NCBI GenBank assembly: GCA_965230565.1 | Contig: CBDDLH010000016.1 | Coordinates: forward strand, 1,240,001-1,304,000 | Length of the DNA stretch: 64,000 bases | Source: BCD1 sp965230565 | GTDB taxonomy: Bacteria > Bacteroidota > Bacteroidia > Chitinophagales > Saprospiraceae | Direction: 5' to 3' | Part shown: piece by piece, positions 8,844 through 18,384 of the stretch | How the letters are laid out: each line of letters begins with the position of its first letter | Numbering within the stretch: position 1 is the first letter of the stretch | Notes under the pieces: model-generated | Database searches by the model: none | What the model saw: only the letters and a program-made list of their open reading frames with translations | Told to the model about the DNA's origin: nothing | Made by a program: the position numbers and the translations under genes

Positions 8844-9695
8844 ATGATAAAACTCATTGAATGCCCGAGAGATGCTATGCAGGGCATTAAAACATTCATC
8901 CCGACCTCAACCAAAGCTGCCTATATCAACCAATTGTTGAAAATAGGGTTTGACACCATTGATTTTGGCAGTTTTGTTTCCCCAAAAGCCATTCCACAAA
9001 TGAAAGATACAGCAGAGGTGCTGGATATGCTCGACCTCGAACAGACTAATTCAAAACTTCTGGCTATAGTTGCCAATACCCGAGGGGCCAATGACGCTTC
9101 TCAGTTCGAACAAATCGATTACCTGGGGTACCCTTTTTCCATTTCAGAAACCTTTCAATTGCGTAACACCAACGCTACCATCGAAGAGTCTTTAGAGAGG
9201 GTTGAGGCTGTTCAGGAAATTTGTGTAAAGACAGGCAAGCAAATGGTGGTATACATTTCCATGGGTTTTGGAAATCCTTATGGAGACCCATGGACCGTAG
9301 AAACGGTTACCCGTTGGACAGACAAACTTTATTCCTTGGGCATAACCATTCTCCAATTATCCGACACTATCGGAGTGGCCCGGCCGGAAAGCATTGAGTA
9401 TTTATTCAGCAACCTGATTCCTGCTTATCCCGAGATCGAATTTGGTGCTCACTTTCACACAACACCCCAAAAGTGGAAGGAGAAGGTAGAGACCGCCTAT
9501 CAAAACGGATGTAAACGATTTGACGGAGCTGTCAGAGGCTACGGAGGTTGTCCAATGGCCAAAGACGACCTGACCGGAAATATGCCCATGGAGCACCTGG
9601 TTTATTATTTTGAGGATCAAAAAGTTTTGGAAGGGCTAAATCTGGAAGCTTTCAGGACTGCTTACGAGATGTCTCAGGATGTATTTCCACATTAA
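8844..9695 (+). CDS. Hydroxymethylglutaryl-CoA lyase family protein
   Basis: 283 residues forming the HMGL-like TIM barrel: ECPRDAMQG near the N-terminus (Arg9-Asp10 for metal and substrate), GFDTIDFGSFVSPKAIPQM, the HFH segment in FGAHFHTTP, and the GYGGCPMAKD loop with the active-site cysteine near the C-terminus, all as in HMG-CoA lyases. The usual reaction is cleavage of HMG-CoA to acetyl-CoA and acetoacetate at the end of leucine breakdown. The length is slightly short of the 295-310 of well-studied enzymes. The ATG at 8844 is the only good start. Substrate assignment is by family only. Confidence 0.88.
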   Translation: MIKLIECPRDAMQGIKTFIPTSTKAAYINQLLKIGFDTIDFGSFVSPKAIPQMKDTAEVLDMLDLEQTNSKLLAIVANTRGANDASQFEQIDYLGYPFSISETFQLRNTNATIEESLERVEAVQEICVKTGKQMVVYISMGFGNPYGDPWTVETVTRWTDKLYSLGITILQLSDTIGVARPESIEYLFSNLIPAYPEIEFGAHFHTTPQKWKEKVETAYQNGCKRFDGAVRGYGGCPMAKDDLTGNMPMEHLVYYFEDQKVLEGLNLEAFRTAYEMSQDVFPH

Positions 9696-9723
9696 TAATT
9701 TTGAAATTACCAAAATCATCATT

Positions 9724-10767
9724 ATGCGACCAATACTGCTTTTTTTCCTGTTAGTGACATTGTGTTTCTCCTGTTCTCAGCCTGAAGATGCTGTAAACCA
9801 GGAAACACCTGTTTCTTCCACCACCTGTGAAGACCGACCAGCCTATGCAATGGTCATCCATGGTGGAGCCGGAACCATCACCAGAGAAAACATGACCCCG
9901 GAGAAAGAAGAGTCGATCCGAAAAGTTTTAGGAGAAGCTTTGGATGCCGGTGAGAACATTCTCAAAAACGGAGGCAACAGCATAGATGCAGTCATAGCCA
10001 CTATTAATGTGATGGAAAACTCCGAACATTTCAATGCAGGAAAAGGTGCCGTTTTCACCCACGAAGGCATCAATGAACTCGATGCATCCATAATGAACGG
10101 TGCAAATCTGGACGCCGGTGCAGTCGGGGGGGTTACTGTTGTAAAAAATCCGATCAATGCTGCACGTGCCGTTATGGAAAACTCTCCACATGTGATGTTA
10201 TCCGGCAAGGGTGCCAATACTTTTGCTATCGAGCAGGGGCTTGATACTGTCAGTGGTGACTATTTTTATACTCAAAGGCGCTATGAGTCTTTGCAAAAGG
10301 CGCTTGAAAAAGAAGACAAAACTACCGGCAGCCTGGAATCATGGCCTGATTATAAATTTGGTACAGTGGGCTGTGTGGCTTTAGACCAAAATGGTAACAT
10401 CGTGGCAGGAACTTCTACCGGCGGCATGACCAATAAGCGTTGGAACAGAATTGGAGACAGCCCGGTTATCGGGGCTGGAACTTACGCCAATAATAAAACC
10501 TGCGGAGTTTCCTGTACCGGGCATGGTGAATATTTTATTCGGTACGCCGTTGCACACGATATGTCTGCGCTTATGGAGTATAAGGGTGTAAGTATTGAAA
10601 AAGCGGGAGAAGAAATCATCCATAAAAAACTCAAAGAAGCCGGTGGTTCAGGAGGTTTGATCGCATTGGATAAATGTGGGAATGTTACGATGCCATTTAA
10701 TACGGCAGGCATGTACAGAGGGTATGCAAAACCCGATGAAAGAGTCGTAGAAATTTATGAGGATTAG
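9724..10767 (+). CDS. Exported isoaspartyl peptidase / L-asparaginase (Ntn hydrolase)
   Basis: 347 residues from the ATG at 9724, 28 bases after the previous gene. The N-terminus is hydrophobic and ends in LCFSC-SQ, compatible with a lipoprotein signal (Cys17). The fold is the plant-type asparaginase: HGGAGTI (46-52), GGNSIDAV, then autocleavage before Thr214 in KFGTVGCVALD, followed by GTSTGG. It removes isoaspartyl residues or hydrolyses asparagine after self-processing into two chains, probably at the periplasmic face. No regulation visible. The family is certain; the relative activity on peptides and free asparagine is not. Confidence 0.92.
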   Translation: MRPILLFFLLVTLCFSCSQPEDAVNQETPVSSTTCEDRPAYAMVIHGGAGTITRENMTPEKEESIRKVLGEALDAGENILKNGGNSIDAVIATINVMENSEHFNAGKGAVFTHEGINELDASIMNGANLDAGAVGGVTVVKNPINAARAVMENSPHVMLSGKGANTFAIEQGLDTVSGDYFYTQRRYESLQKALEKEDKTTGSLESWPDYKFGTVGCVALDQNGNIVAGTSTGGMTNKRWNRIGDSPVIGAGTYANNKTCGVSCTGHGEYFIRYAVAHDMSALMEYKGVSIEKAGEEIIHKKLKEAGGSGGLIALDKCGNVTMPFNTAGMYRGYAKPDERVVEIYED

Positions 10768-10779
10768 GGCAAAGCAATA

Positions 10780-10865
10780 GGTTGTCTCAAAGATTTTTTT
10801 TGCGTAGATAGAACACTGATCAGAACTGATTTAACGGATCAGCGCTGATTTTCTCTGAGACAACC
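10780..10865. terminator. Large nested hairpin between convergent genes, CGCAGAT-type core
   Basis: The arms GGTTGTCTCAAAGA (10780-10793) and TCTCTGAGACAACC (10852-10865) pair with one mismatch. The loop itself holds GATCAGAACTGATT and GGATCAGCGCTGATT, a quasi-palindromic core resembling the repeat at 28932-29010. The position between two converging genes suits a bidirectional terminator, and a run of eight T follows the left arm. Confidence 0.5.
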
Positions 10866-10877
10866 GTTCTGTAATTA

Positions 10878-11630
10878 TTAATTACCGATTTTCACCAACC
10901 TGTGCTGACTCACTAAAGCCCCCTGCCGGACCGACAGGAAGTAAATACCGGCAGCCATATTCTTATCTGAAAATTCCAGATTTACAGAACTACTGGTCAT
11001 TTTTTGTTCCGGGATAATCACTTTACCCACAGCATCCCTGATTCCGTAGTAAACGTCTTCATCGCAACGGGAAGTTATCTTCAATTGCGTACGGGTGATA
11101 AATGGGTTAGGATACATGTGAACAGTCAGACAACCTGCCGGCTCGTCGAGTTCTTCCGTTGAAACGACGGTAGCGTCTACACGGATCTTGATCTCACTGA
11201 GTCCATAACAACTGCCACCATAATTATCAATGGCCGTAATCAACACATATTGAGCCTCAGCGCCGTCAAAATCGGGGCCGTCAAAACCTTCATAGGTATT
11301 CACCCCGGGGCCTTGCTCAAAATCAAAGGTTCCCAATTCGATCCATTCAATACCATCTATACTATAATCGACAACTACAGTTCGTAACCCCCAATCGAGA
11401 TATTCAATATCATTGGTGTTCCAGACCTGCATCTGGCCAAGTGTATAAACATAGCCGAAATCATACATCAACCAGTGGGATTCTCCCCTGTCCTGATTCG
11501 GATTTTCACTGGCCGTACAGGACACCCAACCATCATACCAGGTGGTATTATGCCTGTCAGGGAAACACTGTCCCTGGACATTAACTTGAATTAAAATCGT
11601 TAAAAGAAAAAGTATAATTAGATTTTTCAT
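10878..11630 (-). CDS. T9SS-secreted protein with F5/8 type C (discoidin-like) domain
   Basis: 250 residues. A signal peptide (1-20, ending VQG) precedes a galactose-binding-like domain (about 30-150; WLMYDFGYVYTLGQMQVWN and the DYSIDGIEWIELG strand pattern) and a type A sorting tail (about 168-250; MYPNPF, then AAGIYFLSV and HRLVKIGN). It should be exported by Sec and then carried to the cell surface by the T9SS, with the tail cleaved. It is 11 bases downstream of the DUF1501 gene on the same strand, so the three genes from 14890 down likely form one operon in which this is the smallest cargo. Confidence 0.85.
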   Translation of the reverse strand: MKNLIILFLLTILIQVNVQGQCFPDRHNTTWYDGWVSCTASENPNQDRGESHWLMYDFGYVYTLGQMQVWNTNDIEYLDWGLRTVVVDYSIDGIEWIELGTFDFEQGPGVNTYEGFDGPDFDGAEAQYVLITAIDNYGGSCYGLSEIKIRVDATVVSTEELDEPAGCLTVHMYPNPFITRTQLKITSRCDEDVYYGIRDAVGKVIIPEQKMTSSSVNLEFSDKNMAAGIYFLSVRQGALVSQHRLVKIGN

Positions 11631-11641
11631 GGGTTTCCTTT

Positions 11642-13048
11642 TTAAATATTCATAAATCCAATAGGTGATGCCCCACCGGGAACATAAAAATTAGTGAGGT
11701 TCGGGAAGACGAGTGGCAAATCAGATGGCGAAACGCCAAACCACAGGGCCAATTCAGCAAAGTATTCATCGGTTGACAAGCCTGGAACCACAACTCCACG
11801 GTTACCTACTACTGATTCACTGTCCAATTCCAGCGATGGATAACTACCATAAAAATCTCCTCCCTGAACAGCGCCACCACTAATCATTACATTACCTCCC
11901 CAGGCATGATCACTACCATTGCCATTAGAAGTAAGGGTACGGCTAAATTCAGAGGCTGTAAAAGTGGTCACCTGTTCAGACATAGCGATTTCATTCATCA
12001 CGGCATTGAATTCAAAGAGTGCATTACTCATCACCGCATACATACCTTCCTGCTTTTCGAGCAGATCATCATGATGATCCCATCCGCCGAAATTCACAAA
12101 AAAGATCTGACGTTTGAACCCCAGGGCTTCCTGAGCCTTGATGATCTTGGCGATCATTTTGAAGCTTTCGGATACTTTATTATCGCTGAAGGGGGTCTGA
12201 AAATCTCCAACTGCTTCGATGGCTTCCTGGAATTCAAGATGTGCGTCACGGGCATTCCTGATAGTACTGATATAGGTATCTTTGTACATATCATTGTAGT
12301 TCCATGAAAGCAGGCTGTCAATCATACCATTGCGAAGGTTGTCAAAACTGTTGGTCTGATCGTAGCGGGTGATCCCGGTACTTCCATCTTCCGGATCTAC
12401 CGAATATTCAAACACCTGATTTCCATACTGGAAAACATTGGTTCCCGAAAGGGAGATGTTCATGGAAATGGTCTGGTTATCATTCATGGATTGCAAAAGG
12501 TCCGCCACCTTTCCCCCCCAGCCTATGGACGACCTCAAGGCCGGGCTAGCTGTTTGCCAGTGTTTGATCTGATCAGCATGAGAGAATAACCCCAGAGGCA
12601 ATGGCACACTGCCATCCTGGTACTGCTGTTTAGTAGTTGGCTGCACCATCATTCCAACATTAGGGATAAATGCCAATTGTCCCTGATCAAATAACTGTTT
12701 CACACCGTACATGGAAGGATGCACACCATATTGTTTACCGTCATTAGTGGCCGGAGTAATGGCGTGCATGCTGCTTTGCGGAATGGCCAGGTTGGATCTC
12801 GTTTCGGCATATTCCGCGTATTCGTTTGTACCCCTTGGCATAAGCATATTGAAGGAATCAGCTCCCCCCGCCTGGAATAGGCAAATCAGGGCCTTATATT
12901 CATCATTAAAGATAGCTGAGTTACTTAGCGCTGCAGCATTAAGGGTTCGAAACTTAAACATGGATGAAGGCAGGGTAGAAACTCCCAAAGCTGCCATGGT
13001 CGCCCGCTGTATGAATTTTCTTCTTGATATTTGTCGACTTTTTTTCAT
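11642..13048 (-). CDS. DUF1501 family protein with twin-arginine signal
   Basis: 468 residues. The N-terminus reads SRRKFIQR (8-15) followed by a hydrophobic stretch, a twin-arginine (Tat) export signal. The remainder matches DUF1501 proteins, a sulfatase/phosphatase-like fold: CLFQAGGADSFNMLMPRG near the start, NFGGWDHHDD, and TASEFSRTL with SDHAWGG near the end. DUF1501 genes are usually paired with DUF1800 genes, as here (21-base gap). The biochemical role is not established. The histidines and aspartates of GWDHH and DHAWGG could bind metal, an inference from the fold. Confidence 0.9.
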   Translation of the reverse strand: MKKSRQISRRKFIQRATMAALGVSTLPSSMFKFRTLNAAALSNSAIFNDEYKALICLFQAGGADSFNMLMPRGTNEYAEYAETRSNLAIPQSSMHAITPATNDGKQYGVHPSMYGVKQLFDQGQLAFIPNVGMMVQPTTKQQYQDGSVPLPLGLFSHADQIKHWQTASPALRSSIGWGGKVADLLQSMNDNQTISMNISLSGTNVFQYGNQVFEYSVDPEDGSTGITRYDQTNSFDNLRNGMIDSLLSWNYNDMYKDTYISTIRNARDAHLEFQEAIEAVGDFQTPFSDNKVSESFKMIAKIIKAQEALGFKRQIFFVNFGGWDHHDDLLEKQEGMYAVMSNALFEFNAVMNEIAMSEQVTTFTASEFSRTLTSNGNGSDHAWGGNVMISGGAVQGGDFYGSYPSLELDSESVVGNRGVVVPGLSTDEYFAELALWFGVSPSDLPLVFPNLTNFYVPGGASPIGFMNI

Positions 13049-13069
13049 GTCTGGATTTTTTTGTTGGTG

Positions 13070-14890
13070 TTATTTTAAAATGGCGAAATCAGGAGTCATC
13101 AATAAAATGAACATGGCTGCCTTGGTTCTGTTGGTCAATTCCGAAATTTCAGAGCTGGAAACATAGGCCGTCAATTGTTCCCGCAAAAGGTCCCTTGTTC
13201 TTTGACTCATTTGACCATTGGTCAACAACAGATCCAGTTTATTCAAAAGAACTTCCGGTTTTTTTGAATAGGGCATATACCCCAAAACATCGGTATTGAC
13301 TATCCTGTCACTGTAGGGGTCAGGGCCTTGCCAATGGTATAACAACCGTTCTGACACCGTCCAGTTGTAGGCCTGATTAATAAAGCCAATACTCGTTTTC
13401 GTGTTGTGAATCTGGAACTCCGGAGCGACGAGATCAGCATTGGCAATATCTCCAATTGGTTGAAAATCAGGTAAATAAAAATTAAAAACTGAGGGAGAGT
13501 GCATTGGATGGTGAGAAGCATTGGCAAGGATATAATTCCCTGTATTCCAATACCTGCCTTCCGGAGAATAAGCATTTATTGCTTTGGCAAACTGGGTATA
13601 TCTCAAGGTCGGAGTTTTGAGTTTTCCGTGTTCCGGATCGAGCATATACTCGCATTCTCTTGCTTCAGGATGCAATAGAATTGCCTTGATCACTGCTTTC
13701 ATATCTCCCCGAACGCCATCTCCATTATCATTAAAGGCGCTGGCCACATCCGCAATATATTCCGGAGAAGGATTTGATTTAACCAATTGCTGGATCAATA
13801 AGCGACTAATAAATGGTCCTACATTCTGATGATTGAAAATGATATCAATGGCGGCTTCAACATCTTCCATGCCTGTTTGACCGTCCGGAATAATCTGGTC
13901 GTCAAACAGTACTTTTTCACCTTGTTCATGCCAGTTATCATACATGGCCATCGGAGCCGTCATGTCAATGTGGCGTATCTCTAACCAGAAAGCTGGTTCA
14001 TAAGCTGTTCCACAATCGGAAAGACCACCGGCACCGAGTCCTGTAAAAACTCTGGCAAGTTCACCAATATCTCTGCTGTCATAGGTAGGAATAAAATTTT
14101 CATTGCCATCCAGCTGCTTGCTGCCGTCGAGGTTTAATTCAAATAGCCCGAGGGAGAATAATTGCATCACCTCTCTGGCATAATTCTGATCTGGGAAGAT
14201 ATTTTCTTCCGGAATGGACTTTGGATTATTCAGGTGACTGAGATATTTACCCATTACCGGATGAAGCGTGACATCCAGCAGGATATCCCTATAGTTGCCA
14301 AAGGCATTGTCTATGAAAATATCGTAATAACTGGCCACGCCATATCCGTAATCCCTGACATCAGAATTTTCCTTGGAGATGACCAAAATTTCACTTAAAG
14401 CCTGTGCCACTCTGTGACGCAGTTGATCCTCATTGGTCATGGTCATTTGCCACCAGGCATAATTGGACTCAACCCAGTCAGGTCTGCAGGAAAAGTTATT
14501 TGGATCTCCACCTCCTGCGATATAGAACTGATAAACCTCATCATATACCTCTTCCATAATATCGAGATAATAAGTCACGGGAGTTTCAAATTGCTCCTCG
14601 ATCCAGTTCTCGATACCGATATCCGCTACATGATGAATAGTTTGAAGGTCGGCTCCAAGCGTAGCCTGTGCCAGAAAACGGGAAGCTTCAGCCAGCTTAC
14701 CTTCCAGTCCTTCACCGGAAATGGTTTTATCGGCTGTTGCGACTTCATCCCATCCGTTGAACTGGTATTCGCTGCTGCTGAAAACAGTGATGCCTTCGGC
14801 ATGACCTCCTCCTACATAATCATCATAGACTTGAGCAGGTAATTTCAAACAAAACAATACTAACAATAGGAAAATAGGGAGGCGGTGCAT
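13070..14890 (-). CDS. DUF1800 family exported protein
   Basis: 606 residues with signal peptide (1-19, ending LPAQ). Family landmarks are ASRFLAQATLGA (about 67-78), HRVAQALSEIL, NYAREVMQLFSLG, and HPEAR followed by TPTLRYTQF. It heads the DUF1800-DUF1501-T9SS cargo operon. Bacteria with this pair often have several copies, each with surface proteins; the function is unknown. The start ATG at 14890 directly follows a non-coding gap of about 120 bases that also holds the terminator of the upstream gene. Confidence 0.9.
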   Translation of the reverse strand: MHRLPIFLLLVLFCLKLPAQVYDDYVGGGHAEGITVFSSSEYQFNGWDEVATADKTISGEGLEGKLAEASRFLAQATLGADLQTIHHVADIGIENWIEEQFETPVTYYLDIMEEVYDEVYQFYIAGGGDPNNFSCRPDWVESNYAWWQMTMTNEDQLRHRVAQALSEILVISKENSDVRDYGYGVASYYDIFIDNAFGNYRDILLDVTLHPVMGKYLSHLNNPKSIPEENIFPDQNYAREVMQLFSLGLFELNLDGSKQLDGNENFIPTYDSRDIGELARVFTGLGAGGLSDCGTAYEPAFWLEIRHIDMTAPMAMYDNWHEQGEKVLFDDQIIPDGQTGMEDVEAAIDIIFNHQNVGPFISRLLIQQLVKSNPSPEYIADVASAFNDNGDGVRGDMKAVIKAILLHPEARECEYMLDPEHGKLKTPTLRYTQFAKAINAYSPEGRYWNTGNYILANASHHPMHSPSVFNFYLPDFQPIGDIANADLVAPEFQIHNTKTSIGFINQAYNWTVSERLLYHWQGPDPYSDRIVNTDVLGYMPYSKKPEVLLNKLDLLLTNGQMSQRTRDLLREQLTAYVSSSEISELTNRTKAAMFILLMTPDFAILK

Positions 14891-14980
14891 AACGGTAAAT
14901 TTTATTCCATAAAAAAATACCGCCTCAATATAACAAAATTTACTCTATATGTTCCCGGGTGAAAAAAACTTAATATAAAA

Positions 14981-15013
14981 ATAAAGGCCTGTGCACGATG
15001 CACAGGCCTTTAT
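14981..15013 (-). terminator. Rho-independent terminator of the C1 peptidase gene
   Basis: Arms of 15 bases (14981-14995 and 14999-15013) pair perfectly around a CGA loop, with the GC-rich core AGGCCTGTGCA. On the minus strand the hairpin runs directly into TTTATTTTTATATT. It lies 24 bases past the stop of the peptidase gene at 15037. Confidence 0.9.
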
Positions 15014-15036
15014 CTACAAGCTATTTACTAAAAAAA

Positions 15037-16140
15037 TTACAAATTCAGTTTAGCTTTTATATCTGCTGGAATGGCATCTTTATGTACCATAATGGCTATG
15101 GTTTTCAGCCTGAAATAAGCAGGAGAAACGTAGTCATATCCCTTCATGATATTGGTAGCACCCCAGGAATTTTTTGTCTTGTAATAATTATTGCCTGCCT
15201 GATCTTTTGAAAAGCCCACAATGTGCATAAGGTGATCATCGGTCGTATGGTAATTTTCAAACTCTTGTTGGCGATAGGCCTGATCAATAATCATTTCTTT
15301 TACCGGAGTAGCCTCCTCGATGTTCTTCCATACAGAAGTATCTTCCGGTACAACAGCAACACCAACTTTATGGCTGAAAAACTTCTCACTCACATCGGCA
15401 TCCCATACTACGGTGTGGCCTTCATTAATGGCATAATCAGTTACCGTAACCAATTCATCCAAAGTGATGTTGTAATACAATCCATTGGAATAATTATCAG
15501 GAATTTCCAGAATAAATTTGGTGTAAAAAGGATGATGAGTAAAAGAAGTAAGGGTTACATAATCATCCGGATTTAGTCCAAGCGTCTGAGTAAAGGTCTC
15601 AGCAGTATACCTCTTTCCATCGTAATCAAAAGTATCCGGCAATTTTCCTAAATGTCTGTCGAGAATAGCATTAACTTCATCTCTCCAATCCTCAGGAACA
15701 TCTCTTTTACTGATCAGTCCTTTGAGATAATTTCTGAGTTCGCGTTCCAGAGCACTGTGGTTGTGGCTCGTTCTGCCTTCTCCATAACCAGGATAGGCAG
15801 TTTCCGGCACCACTCCTACCATTTTATAAGACCTGATCACATCATGAGATAAACTCCCCTGACTAAAATTGGCTTTTCCCTGGCGAAACAGGAAATTCTG
15901 TGCTTTATCCATATAAATGGCACGGACTCCATACATTTCAGACAGATTAAGGCTGGATTTACCCATTCTCAACAATTCAGATTCCAAAAACGAAACGGTT
16001 GAGAAACTCCAGCATGTCCCCGTTCTTTGCTGATCTTTTATTTCAGTACACTGGTTGGTCTTTGTATCTGTAAAAGTAAACTGACCGAAAGTCACCTGAT
16101 GAACCAATACAAGACTTAAAATAATGAATAGTTTTTTCAT
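15037..16140 (-). CDS. Exported papain-like C1 peptidase (bleomycin hydrolase/PepC type)
   Basis: 367 residues with a signal peptide (1-20, ending TFGQ). The catalytic cysteine is Cys43 in QQRTGTCWSFST. The histidine lies in HLMHIVGF and the asparagine in KTKNSWG near the C-terminus, the typical order Cys-His-Asn. The gene resembles the aminopeptidase C group but is shorter than the 440-450 residues of cytosolic PepC and is exported. It has its own promoter region and terminator and looks monocistronic. Probable role: periplasmic or surface peptide degradation. Confidence 0.88.
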   Translation of the reverse strand: MKKLFIILSLVLVHQVTFGQFTFTDTKTNQCTEIKDQQRTGTCWSFSTVSFLESELLRMGKSSLNLSEMYGVRAIYMDKAQNFLFRQGKANFSQGSLSHDVIRSYKMVGVVPETAYPGYGEGRTSHNHSALERELRNYLKGLISKRDVPEDWRDEVNAILDRHLGKLPDTFDYDGKRYTAETFTQTLGLNPDDYVTLTSFTHHPFYTKFILEIPDNYSNGLYYNITLDELVTVTDYAINEGHTVVWDADVSEKFFSHKVGVAVVPEDTSVWKNIEEATPVKEMIIDQAYRQQEFENYHTTDDHLMHIVGFSKDQAGNNYYKTKNSWGATNIMKGYDYVSPAYFRLKTIAIMVHKDAIPADIKAKLNL

Positions 16141-16463
16141 GTTTTTTCTTTAATGTTTATTCATGGAAATATAAAGCAGATGTTCAAATTAAATTACGTT
16201 ATATCCTGAGTAAATTTTTGATCACCTGATTAGTACCTAAACTCAACGTAAAATTGAGCTGCAAAGGTACTTAAGTAAAAGAAAAATTTAAAATCAATAT
16301 GACTCAATCCGGTTTTTGACAGTTGTCAAAAATCGAATTGTTTATGTAAATTGAGCATTTTCAATCCGTCTGGCACTTTGGTGGAACTTAAGATTTTGAA
16401 AAATTTACGGCAACCTGTGGACATTTTTATGTTTTTCACAACTCTAAAGCAAATTCTGCTATT
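16141..16463. other. 323-base non-coding gap upstream of the C1 peptidase
   Basis: AT-rich, with no open frame of note on either strand. It holds the candidate promoter box at 16262-16269 and a small palindrome, TTTTTGAC (16313-16320) and GTCAAAAA (16325-16332) around AGTT, which could be an operator or a weak hairpin after the transglutaminase gene. Nothing else was recognised. Confidence 0.6.
16262..16269 (-). promoter_or_regulatory. Candidate -7 promoter box for the C1 peptidase
   Basis: On the minus strand this reads TACCTTTG, a full match to TAnnTTTG, about 120 bases before the ATG at 16140. A TTG (minus strand) sits 25 bases further upstream, somewhat more than the usual spacing. The same box sequence occurs before leuA. 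Confidence 0.35.
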
Positions 16464-18350
16464 TCAACTTTTCCCAAAGACCAGTACCTCATTCACTTTC
16501 TGACTAACTCTTTCGTAAAACTCTTTGAGATAGAAGTATAATTCAGGAACCATATATACACCTGATATTTTTAATCGCATATTCAGCAAGACATAACCTT
16601 CTTCATACCTGATGGTATAGGTGAATTCCCCAAGGTCCTCCGGCAGCACCAGCCTGATACTTTCGGGAGCCTCTTCCAATACATAACCTTCTGGTAAAAT
16701 GATTTTTATAGCTACCTGGTCGATAAAGGGGTATGGTAATTCAACTGGCAAGGATCGCTCACCTTTATTAAAAGGGGTATCCTTCCAGTTTGTCCAGACT
16801 GCCGGATTGAAATAAATAACATCGAGTTCAGAAATATCCACCAGATCGAGCTCGTAATCTACTTCCAGGCTCTTTTCCAGTTCATCCGGATTAGTAACTT
16901 CTTTCTGTTCTACGGAAATTTCTTCTCCTGAAAAACTTTCAAAGATCACTTTTTGGAAAATATCTTTTCCTTCCAGCAGGTCCATTCTTTTTTCTGCCGC
17001 CGGATACCCTCTGAAACGCATCTTCATTTCACCAGCCCCGGTATTGAAGTCCATATTGACAAGTGATTGTGTTTTTGAATCATCACTAAAAGGTATTTTC
17101 ACCCACTCCGTTTGCTTAGGTTTAATCTTTAATCCATGGTAATTCAGGTCTTCCAAGGGTAAATGGTCAAATGCGAGGATTCCTCCCCTGGTGACAGCGT
17201 CTAAAAGCAATTCCTTTCCGCCCGCATCAACCGAACAAATTACAATGTTAAACTGACTAATTAAAGGAAAATTATTGATGGGCTTTCCATTGGAACGCGT
17301 ACTGACCAGAACAGGATCGGCCTGTAAACCTGCAGCCCTCAACAGACCAATCAGCCATAGGTTTATTTCTGCAATATTTCCGGTTTTGGTATTTAAAAAA
17401 TCATTGGATGACCTTGCCGGATATAGAGAATAATAACCATTCCAGCTGTAGGTATTCCTTACATATTCAAAAATCTTCCTCACTTTCTCCAAATCCGAAT
17501 CTCCAGGCTCAATGATTTTCTGCAAAACCTCACTTTCTCTATTAGCCTTTTTAAACGGTCTGTTGTAATGCTCCTTCAGCATATCAGCACCCAGTTCATT
17601 CCAGTCCTGCAAAATATTTTCCCACCCCTGCTGGGTGTAAACACTATGAGCCTGGAAACGTACCTGATCAATGTAGTCTTTCGGGTTATAAACGAAATCC
17701 TCATCCTTGTAGCCCGGGAGCTTTTCCAAAACCCATTGATTTCGATCATTAGTATCATATTTCTTCTGATACTTATTGCCGAATCCAAGAATACTGTATT
17801 GAAGATAACTCGGTAGTTGCACAGTTAATGCACTGTAAACAGTGGGAATCTCATGCTGGAACTCCCAGGGCTGCAGAGCCATCAGGTTACCGGTGACAAA
17901 CTCATATTTATACTCGATAATGGCTCCCTTTTGAATAGCAGGAAAGGGCACCTTAAATTGCGACCAATATTCATTGATCTTTTCCTTAAAGGTCTCTTCT
18001 ACTTTGATTTTTTCTACCTTTCCTGAAGGCTTTTTCACAAAGGTCATGCCCTTGAAACCGGTAATGAACTCTCTGCGGTCATGGTGGTAATAAGGTATTT
18101 CCAGATCTCCATACTCAAAACCCTTTTCGTCCAGGATTTTAATACGCTTATGCACCCTCAAATAGGCTTTGTCACCGGAAAAATGGATCAAACATTGCTC
18201 CATCAGAATAGCAGCCGAAGCTGTCGAATCAAATTCACAATATTGCATATCCCAATCGGATTGAGACAGTTTCCCAAACTTCAGTTCCGGCTCCTGAGCA
18301 TTTAGCCCTGTCCATAAGACTAATAACAGAAAAAGTAGCTTTTGCTTCAT
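16464..18350 (-). CDS. DUF3857 / transglutaminase-like exported protein
   Basis: 628 residues from the ATG at 18350, which begins a clear signal peptide (MKQKLLFLLLVLW, ending LNAQ). The N-terminal half matches DUF3857 (VHKRIKILDEKGFEYGDLEIPY, IEYKYEF), followed by a transglutaminase-like core (about 280-400) and a C-terminal beta-rich region. The usual transglutaminase Cys in the WxGxCxE context is not visible: the matching stretch reads TKTGNIAEINLWLIGLLRAAG, with Asn-Ile in place of Gly-Cys, so catalytic activity is doubtful. The gene starts 34 bases downstream of the PKD gene. Role unknown. Confidence 0.85.
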   Translation of the reverse strand: MKQKLLFLLLVLWTGLNAQEPELKFGKLSQSDWDMQYCEFDSTASAAILMEQCLIHFSGDKAYLRVHKRIKILDEKGFEYGDLEIPYYHHDRREFITGFKGMTFVKKPSGKVEKIKVEETFKEKINEYWSQFKVPFPAIQKGAIIEYKYEFVTGNLMALQPWEFQHEIPTVYSALTVQLPSYLQYSILGFGNKYQKKYDTNDRNQWVLEKLPGYKDEDFVYNPKDYIDQVRFQAHSVYTQQGWENILQDWNELGADMLKEHYNRPFKKANRESEVLQKIIEPGDSDLEKVRKIFEYVRNTYSWNGYYSLYPARSSNDFLNTKTGNIAEINLWLIGLLRAAGLQADPVLVSTRSNGKPINNFPLISQFNIVICSVDAGGKELLLDAVTRGGILAFDHLPLEDLNYHGLKIKPKQTEWVKIPFSDDSKTQSLVNMDFNTGAGEMKMRFRGYPAAEKRMDLLEGKDIFQKVIFESFSGEEISVEQKEVTNPDELEKSLEVDYELDLVDISELDVIYFNPAVWTNWKDTPFNKGERSLPVELPYPFIDQVAIKIILPEGYVLEEAPESIRLVLPEDLGEFTYTIRYEEGYVLLNMRLKISGVYMVPELYFYLKEFYERVSQKVNEVLVFGKS

Positions 18351-18384
18351 TTGTTTTGGAATAAAATGATATATCAAATTGTGT

